Shown piece by piece: positions 12,123 to 19,452 of a stretch of DNA of 24,044 nt. The notes under the pieces were generated by a model. That model was not told the origin of the DNA, did no database searches, and was given only the letters and a program-made list of their open reading frames with translations. This DNA comes from a virus, in the IMG/VR virus record IMGVR_UViG_3300043567_000756, positions 1 to 24,044 of that record; one strand, written 5' to 3'. The translations under genes were made by a program, and so were the position numbers. How positions within the stretch are numbered: position 1 is the first letter of the stretch; the number at the start of each line of letters is the position of its first letter.

Positions 12123-14501
12123 ATGGCTGATGTCACAGTAGAATTCGGAGCCAAAGACCTCGGGCTCGCAAAAACCCTCGCCACTGTCCAAGAGGAACTC
12201 GTTAGCCTCCGCACAAAAGTAAAATCCGGCGACCTCTCAATCTCCGACCTCGAGCAGACCATGCGCCGTGTAGGTCAAGTCGAGTCGATGGAAAAACGAA
12301 TCAAAGGCATGGGCCAAGCCGCCGACTCCGCCACCGCCGATTTCAAGCAACTCGACGCCGCGATTGATTCCGTGCAGGCCGAGCAGGCATCCACAGGCTT
12401 CGGCTCTGTGGCCGGGCAGATTGGCAAAATGACCGCATCGCTTACGGCGGCCTACGGCGCTGTCATGGGTTTCCGTGAGGCGTTTTTGTTTGTTGGCGAT
12501 GCCATCAAACTGGCGTCTGATCTCGGGGAGACATCTTCTCAGGTTGGAGTGATTTTTGGAAACACTGCAGATTCCATTCGTTCTTGGGCTGCTACGGCTT
12601 CTACAAGTCTTGGACAGTCTACGCAGCAAGCGATGGAGGCAGCCGCGACTTTTGCGAGTTTTGGAAAAGCAGCCGGATTGAGCGGAAATTCACTTGTTGG
12701 GTTCTCAAAAGACCTCGTTCAGCTAGCGACAGATTTTGCTTCTTTCAAGAATACCTCAGTAGAAGAAGCGATTACGGCGATTGGATCCGCTTTGCGTGGA
12801 GAGTCTGAACCTATTCGGAAATTCAATGTGTTCCTTGACGAGGCAACACTGAAGGCCGAAGCGATGAAGCTAGGCTTGTATGACGGAACAGGGGCTTTGG
12901 ACGCTCAAACAAAGAGTTTAGCTGCATACAATTTAATCATTAAGCAGAGCGGCGACGCCCAAGGAGATTTTGCAAGGACGAGTGATGGTCTGGCGGCTCA
13001 AACAAAAATCCTCAGCGCAGAGTTTACCAATCTCAAAACCGCGCTCGGAGAGGGGCTAATTACCCCAACAAGCACGGTGGTCAGCTCGATCAACGACGGC
13101 TTCATCCCGGCGATGAAAGGCGCGATTCAATACTCGAAAGACCTTTTTGCCGTTCTGAGCACGACCCCGGCCAAAGGCCAATCCGTCGTTTATGATGCCG
13201 TGGCTGAATCTCTCAATGGATTCAACTATTACATGGCGCAGGCGTTTAATAATTTTACGCCATTCGGATATGCACTGACCGCACTTACCAATAAGGGCAA
13301 AGAGGTCGCGCAGACTCAAACCGAAGCCAATGCCGCGATAAATAAAACAAGCGAAGGAGCATCCACGGCCGCCGCCGAGCTAACAAAAACAGGGCTCGCC
13401 GCAGCCACCGCCGCCGGAGAATTCCAAGGCGCAGGCGAAAAAGCCGACACCGCAGGCCAGAGCATGGCCGAATCGTTTTCCCTCGGCGCGGATTTTAAGC
13501 CGCAGATCGAAGGCATCGCCGGGGGGTGGTCCGATGTTGGCGACAAGATCGCAGGCACCAAGCCCCTCCTCGAAGGCAATTTCTCCCTCGCCGACTCGAT
13601 CGCCGGGAAGACCGACGAGCAGGCCCAGAGCATCGGCGGGGTGAATGAGCAGCTCGACACCACCAATAAGCTCAACGAATTGATCGAAGGCAAGGTCACG
13701 GAGACCGACAAAAAACTCGCCGATCAAAAAGCCAAGCAAGCCGCCAGCAACGAAGAAAAACAAAAAGCCCTCGCCCTCGACCTCCAGATCGCCGAAGCCC
13801 TCGCTGGTGGTAACGAAGAGCAAGCCAAAGCACTGCAATACCAGAAAGACTTCAACGGCTACCTCAAGCAAGCCATCGACGCCGGGATGGGCGAACCAGA
13901 AGCCAATAAATTCGCCGCCGCCATGGCCAAAGCCGCAGGCAGCGCCAAAGGCATCAAAGACGACCTCTCCGAATCCGCCAAGCTCTTCAAATCCATCGAA
14001 GAAGCCCGCGCCAAAGACGCCACAGACCGTGGCGGCCGCGACACCAAGCGCGCCCAGGATGCCATCGACCGGGGAGACTTCTCCGCCGCCGAGCGAGCTG
14101 CCGGCCGCATCGCCGCCCGCGAAGAGCGCCAAGGCCGCCAAGCCGGAGAGAAACAAGCCGCCGAGGCCGAGGCCGCCAAACCCTTCTCCCAGCGCATGGC
14201 CGAAGGCACCCAATCCTTCCGCGCTCGCTTTGCCAAATCCGACAAACCCGCCGCCGACCAGCCAGCCGCCGAAGCGCCCAAATCCCTCCGCGACCGAATG
14301 GCCGAAGGCACACAAGCCTTCCGCGACCGCATGGCCGGGAAAGACGCCGTGGACAAACCCGGCCGCACCGGCCAGACCGACACCGCCGCGCAAGGCGGAG
14401 ACAAATCCGGCGGCAAGTCCTCCCTCGATACCCTCGTCGGCGACATCAAGAAACTCCTCGAAAAAATCGAACCCAAGCTCCCCGTCGCCGCCCTCGTTTA
14501 G
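12123..14501 (+). CDS. Tape measure protein
   Basis: A 792-residue protein, the longest in the window, largely helical. Heptad-rich N-terminus (LAKTLATVQEELVSLRTKVKSG...LEQTMRRVGQ), a central tape-measure core (DLGETSSQVGVIFGNTADSIR, AATFASFGKAAGLSG and FARTSDGLAAQTKILSAEF in part), Ala-rich coiled coil, and a charged, low-complexity C-terminus. The C-terminal region has two copies of an R-M-A-E-G-T-Q-x-F-R unit at about residues 696 and 729. The protein fills the tail tube, sets tail length and leaves with the DNA. From its length a tail somewhat over 100 nm is expected if the usual 1.5 angstrom per residue applies. No peptidase motif is seen. Confidence 0.93.
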   Translation: MADVTVEFGAKDLGLAKTLATVQEELVSLRTKVKSGDLSISDLEQTMRRVGQVESMEKRIKGMGQAADSATADFKQLDAAIDSVQAEQASTGFGSVAGQIGKMTASLTAAYGAVMGFREAFLFVGDAIKLASDLGETSSQVGVIFGNTADSIRSWAATASTSLGQSTQQAMEAAATFASFGKAAGLSGNSLVGFSKDLVQLATDFASFKNTSVEEAITAIGSALRGESEPIRKFNVFLDEATLKAEAMKLGLYDGTGALDAQTKSLAAYNLIIKQSGDAQGDFARTSDGLAAQTKILSAEFTNLKTALGEGLITPTSTVVSSINDGFIPAMKGAIQYSKDLFAVLSTTPAKGQSVVYDAVAESLNGFNYYMAQAFNNFTPFGYALTALTNKGKEVAQTQTEANAAINKTSEGASTAAAELTKTGLAAATAAGEFQGAGEKADTAGQSMAESFSLGADFKPQIEGIAGGWSDVGDKIAGTKPLLEGNFSLADSIAGKTDEQAQSIGGVNEQLDTTNKLNELIEGKVTETDKKLADQKAKQAASNEEKQKALALDLQIAEALAGGNEEQAKALQYQKDFNGYLKQAIDAGMGEPEANKFAAAMAKAAGSAKGIKDDLSESAKLFKSIEEARAKDATDRGGRDTKRAQDAIDRGDFSAAERAAGRIAAREERQGRQAGEKQAAEAEAAKPFSQRMAEGTQSFRARFAKSDKPAADQPAAEAPKSLRDRMAEGTQAFRDRMAGKDAVDKPGRTGQTDTAAQGGDKSGGKSSLDTLVGDIKKLLEKIEPKLPVAALV

Positions 14502-14504
14502 AAA

Positions 14505-15143
14505 ATGTCAACCATCTACACATCAGCCGCTGACTGGATTCAGCAGGCCGAAAAGAATGTCGTAAAATATCCCACCGGCCTTGTTAAAACAGAGACCATT
14601 TATATTTGGCCGGGAGGATCGCCAACCACGAACCCTCCCTCCTCCAATGGCCAAGACATCGCCCTTACCACCGACGAGAATGGATTCACCACGGCTGTTG
14701 TTACCGCTTATTCTATTTCCATCCAAAGCGGGAATGGAGGTCCTACATTTTCGCCGGGTATCCTGCGCGAATCCAAGATAATCAAAACCGGCACGGCCAT
14801 CCGCGACACGCGTGAGAAGCGCACGGTCAAAGATGGAGATAATGTTCTGACTCTGATTTTAATAAACCGTGAGACTTTCAGTTTTAGATATTTGGCCCCA
14901 GTTGCCCAAGAGACGAAAGTTTACAGCACGCCAGCCCTGCCACTCTCGGAAGGCACTGGCGACATAACAGTTATCGGCAACCCTCCCTTCTCTGGCGGGA
15001 CCATTACCCAAACATGGGCGCTCAGCTCCTACGAAGTGGTGAAATACGGGGATTATTACGAAACCACGCAATCCGTAGAGCGCGAAGCCTCTATATATCT
15101 ATTTGTGGATCCTTACCCTGGAGAACCCGATGGCCCACAATAA
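14505..15143 (+). CDS. Tail-associated structural protein, unknown family
   Basis: A 212-residue protein, rich in Thr, Ser and Gly, with predicted beta strands: VKTETIYIWPGGSPTTNPPS, TTAVVTAYSISIQSG, NVLTLILINRETFSFRY, and a Tyr-rich end (SSYEVVKYGDYYETTQSVER). It starts three bases after the tape measure stop, where siphophages carry distal tail or tip components, but nothing recognisable as a Dit or Tal protein is visible. The GC content is lower than in the head genes. The protein may lie at the tail tip or be a minor accessory. Confidence 0.55.
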   Translation: MSTIYTSAADWIQQAEKNVVKYPTGLVKTETIYIWPGGSPTTNPPSSNGQDIALTTDENGFTTAVVTAYSISIQSGNGGPTFSPGILRESKIIKTGTAIRDTREKRTVKDGDNVLTLILINRETFSFRYLAPVAQETKVYSTPALPLSEGTGDITVIGNPPFSGGTITQTWALSSYEVVKYGDYYETTQSVEREASIYLFVDPYPGEPDGPQ

Positions 15144-15146
15144 AAG

Positions 15147-15476
15147 ATGAGCTTATCCATCCCAGTCGATTTCACGCAAAAAACCGCAAAAAACAACTCC
15201 GCAGGCGGTTATCCTACGCAAATCAAGGCCGAGGATTTGCAAAAAAATTTCGTCTACTGCGCGCTCGATTGTGAGGGGCTCACCGAAAACACCACCGGTC
15301 CAGGAGGCTTTACAGCTCGCAAATTAAAAATCCTCCCAGGTTCCAAGCAGCACCAAATTCTTATTTGGGACGGTCAACAATACACTCCATTCATGCCACC
15401 TCCATCTGGCAGCATGACTTGGATTCTAGGAGCACAATACGGCGCCCTCGCGTGGATCGCCACGCAGGAATGCTAG
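15147..15476 (+). CDS. Small tail-associated protein, unknown
   Basis: A 109-residue protein. Ends with ILIWDGQQYTPFMPPPSG and SMTWILGAQYGALAWIATQEC, a pattern ('W dG..., vL....G.l.Wi.t..C') that often closes small phage tail or fibre proteins. One cysteine pair (YCALDCEG) is present. It starts three bases after the previous stop and is probably co-translated. No enzymatic motif is seen. Confidence 0.5.
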   Translation: MSLSIPVDFTQKTAKNNSAGGYPTQIKAEDLQKNFVYCALDCEGLTENTTGPGGFTARKLKILPGSKQHQILIWDGQQYTPFMPPPSGSMTWILGAQYGALAWIATQEC

Positions 15477-15480
15477 CACA

Positions 15481-15568
15481 AGTCTTAAGTCTTAAGTTTG
15501 TAAGTTTTAAGACTGACCACCGAGACAATCACGCAAACCGCCCCTTAAAACTTAATTCTTAAAACTTA
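15481..15568. repeat. AT-rich inverted and direct repeats in tail-gene gap
   Basis: The 104-base gap between two tail genes holds TAAGTTTTAAG (15501-15511), its exact reverse complement CTTAAAACTTA at 15544-15554 and again at 15558-15568, and the pair AGTCTTAA (15481-15488) / TTAAGACT (15507-15514). These allow two alternative long hairpins. The stretch is much AT-richer than its surroundings. A regulatory or terminator role is possible; no gene is seen. Confidence 0.6.
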
Positions 15569-15580
15569 AAACTCTCTGCC

Positions 15581-16150
15581 ATGACCCTCGGCCGCACACC
15601 AACCGGAGCCATCAAAATCAAGACCGACGGCGGCCTTCGCGCGGTGAATTGCGCGTGTTGTGGGGGGGGGGGGGATTTTCAACCTTGCCGCGATTGCCCT
15701 CCAGTCCTTGGGGATTGGACATTCTCACTTAGCGGTGATCAAGTCGGAGACCTTACGATATATGAATACCCTACAGGCACACAATATGATCCCCCGCGAA
15801 ATTGCGAAGATTCTTGGGACGCATTTTCTGGGACAGACCCGTCGAACTTCAAATCTTTTAGCGTCAACTTAGTAAGAGCTTCTGGTGGATGGTTTGGAGC
15901 GCCTTCCGGCACTCCGTGCTGTTGGGTTTTAGGTCTCGGAGTTCAAGGCACCTTCGAATATTGCTGCTTTATGGGGTATCCAGATTTATGCTCTGTGGGC
16001 AGCTCTGGTCAGGTAATCATTACCAGCGATAGCCCCGTCGGTTCATACGATTTCACTATTTACGCGCAATGTAAGCCCCCTTGCTATACGGGAGCGCCTG
16101 ACTGCCAAGATGAGCCATTTGAATTTAATTTCACCGTGACCGTCTCATGA
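15581..16150 (+). CDS. Cys-rich tail protein with 13-G tract, phase-variation candidate
   Basis: A 189-residue protein with about 14 cysteines, many paired (NCACC, QPCRDC, TPCCW, EYCCF, QCKPPC), suggesting disulfides or metal binding outside the cell. From residue 40 on it is beta-rich (GDWTFSLSG, GQVIITSDSPVGSYDFTIYAQC, FEFNFTVTVS). A run of 13 G at 15662-15674 encodes four glycines after CACC. One base more or less would shift the frame into early stops, so expression could vary. Its place in the fibre block suggests a surface-exposed or receptor-related role. No family is recognised. It ends in an ATGA overlap. Confidence 0.6.
   Translation: MTLGRTPTGAIKIKTDGGLRAVNCACCGGGGDFQPCRDCPPVLGDWTFSLSGDQVGDLTIYEYPTGTQYDPPRNCEDSWDAFSGTDPSNFKSFSVNLVRASGGWFGAPSGTPCCWVLGLGVQGTFEYCCFMGYPDLCSVGSSGQVIITSDSPVGSYDFTIYAQCKPPCYTGAPDCQDEPFEFNFTVTVS
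15662..15674 (+). repeat. Homopolymer tract, 13 G
   Basis: A single run of 13 guanines within the Cys-rich tail gene, in frame as given (TGT TGT GGG GGG GGG GGG GAT). Of the two alternative frames, one stops near 15731 and the other near 15872. Confidence 0.9.
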
Positions 16151-16470
16151 CATACGAGGATTTCATGAATAAAATGCCGGAAAGTTTGCGCGAGGCGCAT
16201 GCGCTAATGCGCTCGGCTTTTTTAGCAGGAACAAAATTCACAGCCTCCGGCTTCAGCGCGACCCCACCCGAAGCCCTCGCCACCCGCGAAGCCACCTGCC
16301 GCACCTGCCTAGAATGGGACGCCGCCGCGCTGAACGCCACCGGCCGCTGTCGCAAGTGCGGATGCTCCACATGGGCCAAGCTACGCATGGCATCCGAACG
16401 ATGCCCGATCGGCAAGTGGGAAGCCGTCGAATCGAAACCGGAAACCGGAGTGCTAAAACCGCAAATCTAA
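16147..16470 (+). CDS. Small zinc-binding protein (CxxC...CxxCxC)
   Basis: A 107-residue protein whose C-terminal half carries C51, C54, C68, C71, C73 and C86 in the pattern C-R-T-C, then C-R-K-C-G-C, then C-P-I-G-K-W. Small proteins with this 'rCr.CGCs...K.rma.e.CPigkW' layout are common among phage tail and fibre genes, but I know of no established function for them. The N-terminal half (ESLREAHALMRSAFLAGTK) is helical. It starts on an ATGA overlap with the Cys-rich gene. A structural metal site is likely. Confidence 0.65.
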   Translation: MTYEDFMNKMPESLREAHALMRSAFLAGTKFTASGFSATPPEALATREATCRTCLEWDAAALNATGRCRKCGCSTWAKLRMASERCPIGKWEAVESKPETGVLKPQI

Positions 16471-16533
16471 GCGCATCTTTCCGACCTCCTCCTTCCGCTC
16501 TCCGCATTAGGAGACGCTCGGAAGCCCGCCTGA

Positions 16534-16541
16534 TTTGACAC
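16534..16541 (+). promoter_or_regulatory. TTTGACAC box, copy 6
   Basis: Exact TTTGACAC in the 90-base gap before the large fibre gene, ending 19 bases before its ATG at 16561. It is followed by a hairpin that includes the start codon. Confidence 0.5.
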
Positions 16542-16542
16542 C

Positions 16543-16563
16543 CATGCCGCAAGCAGCGGCATG
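16543..16563 (+). promoter_or_regulatory. Hairpin covering the ATG of the large tail fibre
   Basis: CATGCCGC (16543-16550) and GCGGCATG (16556-16563) form a perfect eight-pair stem with a five-base loop. The fibre ATG at 16561-16563 lies at the end of the 3' arm and would be occluded when folded. No Shine-Dalgarno is visible. Confidence 0.5.
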
Positions 16564-18192
16564 AAACTTTTCCTTGATTCAAAAAACCGGCGCTTCGTCA
16601 AGAGCGCCGCGTCGAATGTCGCATTGCAGACGCTCGTCCTCAAACGCCGCGACCAAGTCCCCATCGAAATTATTTTCGTGGAGAACGGCGTGGCCGTCTC
16701 GCCCGTCACAGGCACCACGACCACCGTCGCCCTCAAGACCTCTTTCTCTGACGCCAATTTTCTAGCTCTGGCGGCCCCCGGCCAAACCATCCTCGATCTG
16801 AATACATTGCCGGTCGAGGCCGCATTCTCCTCCGACCCCGCCGCGATTTCCGCCTTTCTCGAAATCCGCTGGACCGCGCCCGCTCAGGCATTGCGAACCG
16901 CGACCCTCCAAGTCGAGATTCAGAACTCCGTCATCCTCGGAGACGAGCAGACCCCCGCCGCCCTCCCAGACGGCAAAGCCACCCAAGCCGAAGCCGAAGC
17001 CGGTCTCTCGAACGCAAAATGGATGACCCCCCTGCGCACCGCGCAGGCCATCGCCGAACTCGCCCCACCTCCCACTTGGGACAGCGTCCTCAACAAGCCT
17101 GCCACCTTCCCTCCCTCGGCCCACACCCACACCGCCAGCCAGATCACCGATTTCGCCTCCGCCGTCGTCGCCGTCTCCCCGCCCGTTGATTGGTCATCGC
17201 TCACCGGCAAGCCAACGACCTTCGCACCTTCCGCCCACACGCACCTCAAGAGCGAGATCACCGGCCTCGATGCCGACCTCGCCGCCCTTGCCACCGAAGA
17301 CACCGCCCTCGGCCAGAGGATCGACTACCTCGCCGCGAATCTGGACCCTGCCGCGCTGGATTCGATTGCCGAAGCAGCCGCCAGCATCGGATCTCTACAG
17401 ACCCAAGTGGACGGCAAAGCCACCGCCGCCCAAGGCGCTCTCGCCGACACCGCCCTCCAGCCCGAGCCAGTAGACTACCAAGGAGCCTACAACAACGGAG
17501 CCGACTACTTCCCCGGCCAAGTCGTCAGCTACAACGGCGAACTCTACCGCCGCGTCGGCGAGCCAAATCCCGGCTATCCACCGCCCGGCAGCTACTGGGC
17601 CACCTTCGATCCATCGGCCTCCCCCGCATTCAAGCTCTGGGTCGATCTCTCAAAAGCCGACACGGTCCACACCCACGCCGCCACCGAGATCACCGGCCTT
17701 TCGAGCTACATCATTTCCAGCGCACCCGGCCTGCAAATCAACACCACCGTCCGCATCGGCGACGGCGTTGCCACCACCTTCCCGATCGACGGCCTCGTCA
17801 GCAGCGATCCCGAGCATGTCCTCGTGGCCTTGAACGGCGTCACGCAAACCCCCACCACCGACTACACGGTCAGCGAAGCCACCGGCACGATCACCTTCGA
17901 CACCGCTCCAAGCGCGGGAATGCAGATCAGTTGCACCGCCTTGGGCCTGCGCACCGTCCAGCCGCCCATCGATCCCACCCTCTACCTCTACGCCTTCGAC
18001 CAAAGCCTCGACGGCCTCACGACCTACAGCGGCCGGTTGCTCAATGCCGACCGCCCCGCCGCGCCAGCACTGCCCGAGACCGCCACAAGCTGGACCATCC
18101 GCCGCAGCACCCTCAACGCCGCAGGCCAAATCCTCGCCACCGCCACCGCCGTCGGCTCGTGGGCTAACCGCACAACGCTCTCCTACACATGA
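16561..18192 (+). CDS. Large tail fibre, His-rich repeats and CBM-like insert
   Basis: A 543-residue modular fibre. The N-terminus (about 1-130) is beta-rich. Three H-T-H units follow: SAHTHTASQITDF near 185, SAHTHLKSEITGL near 223, and VHTHAATEITGL near 370; similar HxH units in phage fibres bind metal and form trimers. Residues about 305-350 (GAYNNGADYFPGQVVSYNGELY then SYWATF) resemble small carbohydrate-binding modules of the chitin-binding type. Residues about 400-462 match a beta domain common in fibres ('GDGvaTTFpiDG ... ALNGVtQtP..DYtV'). The last 68 residues recur in the protein at 19453-19833. It likely binds host surface sugars. Confidence 0.85.
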   Translation: MKLFLDSKNRRFVKSAASNVALQTLVLKRRDQVPIEIIFVENGVAVSPVTGTTTTVALKTSFSDANFLALAAPGQTILDLNTLPVEAAFSSDPAAISAFLEIRWTAPAQALRTATLQVEIQNSVILGDEQTPAALPDGKATQAEAEAGLSNAKWMTPLRTAQAIAELAPPPTWDSVLNKPATFPPSAHTHTASQITDFASAVVAVSPPVDWSSLTGKPTTFAPSAHTHLKSEITGLDADLAALATEDTALGQRIDYLAANLDPAALDSIAEAAASIGSLQTQVDGKATAAQGALADTALQPEPVDYQGAYNNGADYFPGQVVSYNGELYRRVGEPNPGYPPPGSYWATFDPSASPAFKLWVDLSKADTVHTHAATEITGLSSYIISSAPGLQINTTVRIGDGVATTFPIDGLVSSDPEHVLVALNGVTQTPTTDYTVSEATGTITFDTAPSAGMQISCTALGLRTVQPPIDPTLYLYAFDQSLDGLTTYSGRLLNADRPAAPALPETATSWTIRRSTLNAAGQILATATAVGSWANRTTLSYT

Positions 18193-18416
18193 CGACAATC
18201 ACCGAGAGCAACATCACGCAGACGCTCGATCTTTCTTCGTTCGAACTCACCCTCCCGCCGAGCGTCGTCGAATACCCGAGCCGCTCGAGCTTTCCGAGCG
18301 TCGGGAAACCCGACCGCCTCTACATGGCCCTCGACGAAGGCATGCCCTACCGCTGGTCGCCAACAGCGAACGCCTACAGGTCGTTAATCGAAACCATCGA
18401 CGGCGGCAATTTTTGA
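18189..18416 (+). CDS. Small fibre-associated protein
   Basis: A 75-residue protein. The core FPSVGKPDRLYMALDEGMPY then RWSPTANAY resembles the short 'GkadtlYv..dt...YrWd...Y' units at the ends of phage fibres. It ends in ETIDGGNF; the next gene also ends in QTIDGGSY, so a common C-terminal tag may be present. It starts on an ATGA overlap with the large fibre, so it may be a fibre chaperone or a bound accessory. Its TGA stop is part of a TTTGACAC box. Confidence 0.6.
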   Translation: MTTITESNITQTLDLSSFELTLPPSVVEYPSRSSFPSVGKPDRLYMALDEGMPYRWSPTANAYRSLIETIDGGNF

Positions 18417-18419
18417 CAC
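18412..18419 (+). promoter_or_regulatory. TTTGACAC box, copy 7
   Basis: Exact TTTGACAC containing the TGA stop of the preceding gene. The next start (18460) is 40 bases away, after a C/A-rich leader almost free of G. Confidence 0.5.
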
Positions 18420-18459
18420 TCACCCACCCACGAACACCAACACCTAACCCATCACCACT

Positions 18460-19371
18460 ATGCCACAAGTCATCAAACTAAAACGCGGTTCTGGAATTCC
18501 CGTTTCCTTGCAGAACGGGGAAGCCGGTTTCGACACCTTAAACAAGGCCCTCTACATCGGCACAGCCGAGGGGGTCTACGACCTCGCGGGCGTCAATTAC
18601 GCGAAGAAAACCTTCGTCAACGACGCGGTAGAAGCCGAAGCCGACCTTCGCAGCGCAGCGGATTCGACGCTCACCACGAACCTCAATGCGGAAATCTCCC
18701 GCGCTCAAGGTGCCGAAAGCGACCTCGCCGACGACATCGCCGCCGAGACATCCGCCCGCCAATCCGCGATCAGCTCCGAGCAGTCCGCTCGTGAAGCAGC
18801 CGACCTCGTTCTCGACGGAAAAATCTCGACCGAGAAAGGCCGCATCGATGCGATCCTCTCCGCCGCTGATGCCGACAAAGACAGCTTCGCGGAAATCGTC
18901 AGCTTGATCAACTCGGTCGATCTCACGAACGACAACGCCCTGGCATCCGCAATCTCCTCGATCAACGACGACATCGCCGCTGAAGAGACCGCACGCATCG
19001 CTGGCGACTCCGGTCTTCAGACCTCGCTCAACACCGTCTCGAGCGACCTCTCCGCGCTGACCACCCGCGTCACCGCAGCCGAGGCCGATATCGTTGCTGA
19101 GGAATCCGCCCGCATCGCCGCTGTCTCCGCCGAAGCCGCTGCCCGCGCTTCGGATGTGTCCGGCCTCGAGTCCGACATCGCCCTCGTCCAGTCGAACCTG
19201 GATTCGGAAAGCTCGACTCGTTCGACAGCCGACACCTCGTTGTCCAACCGCATCACCACCCTCGAAAACGCCAGCGCGGACAGCCGCCTCGACGCCGTAG
19301 AGGCCGATGTGGCCGACATCGAGTCGAGACTCTCCAGCCTCGAGCAGACCATCGATGGCGGCAGCTACTAG
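18460..19371 (+). CDS. Coiled-coil tail fibre
   Basis: A 303-residue fibre. The first 45 residues (IKLKRGSGIPVSLQNGEAGF, then TLNKALYIGTAEGVYDLAG) match the N-terminal attachment domain common in phage fibres and in the phage tropism determinant Mtd: 'k.kRGt...ptslq.GElaydt..k.LyIG'. From residue 55 to the end it is a continuous Ala/Asp/Ser/Glu heptad coiled coil, with repeats such as AEISRAQGAESDLADDI and AEESARIAAVSAEAAARAS. It ends in TIDGGSY. The coiled coil probably forms a trimeric shaft with no separate C-terminal head, so the receptor part may be on another protein. Confidence 0.85.
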   Translation: MPQVIKLKRGSGIPVSLQNGEAGFDTLNKALYIGTAEGVYDLAGVNYAKKTFVNDAVEAEADLRSAADSTLTTNLNAEISRAQGAESDLADDIAAETSARQSAISSEQSAREAADLVLDGKISTEKGRIDAILSAADADKDSFAEIVSLINSVDLTNDNALASAISSINDDIAAEETARIAGDSGLQTSLNTVSSDLSALTTRVTAAEADIVAEESARIAAVSAEAAARASDVSGLESDIALVQSNLDSESSTRSTADTSLSNRITTLENASADSRLDAVEADVADIESRLSSLEQTIDGGSY

Positions 19372-19387
19372 TCCCTAACCCAACCCC

Positions 19388-19413
19388 GGCGGGGCGCTCC
19401 ATAGCGCTCCGCC
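19388..19413. repeat. Strong 11-bp hairpin between fibre genes
   Basis: GGCGGGGCGCT (19388-19398) pairs with AGCGCTCCGCC (19403-19413) with one G-U pair and a CCAT loop. Outer C-rich and G-rich runs (CCCC before, GGGGGG after) could extend it. No T tract follows, so it is not a standard intrinsic terminator; it could protect mRNA or slow polymerase. Confidence 0.55.
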
Positions 19414-19452
19414 AAGCGGGGGGTCTAACTCCGCAAAATCAAAATCCGGCCC

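Noticed and set aside
19388-19413. Intrinsic terminator between fibre genes
   Set aside because: The stem is strong but followed by AAGCGGGGGG rather than a T tract.
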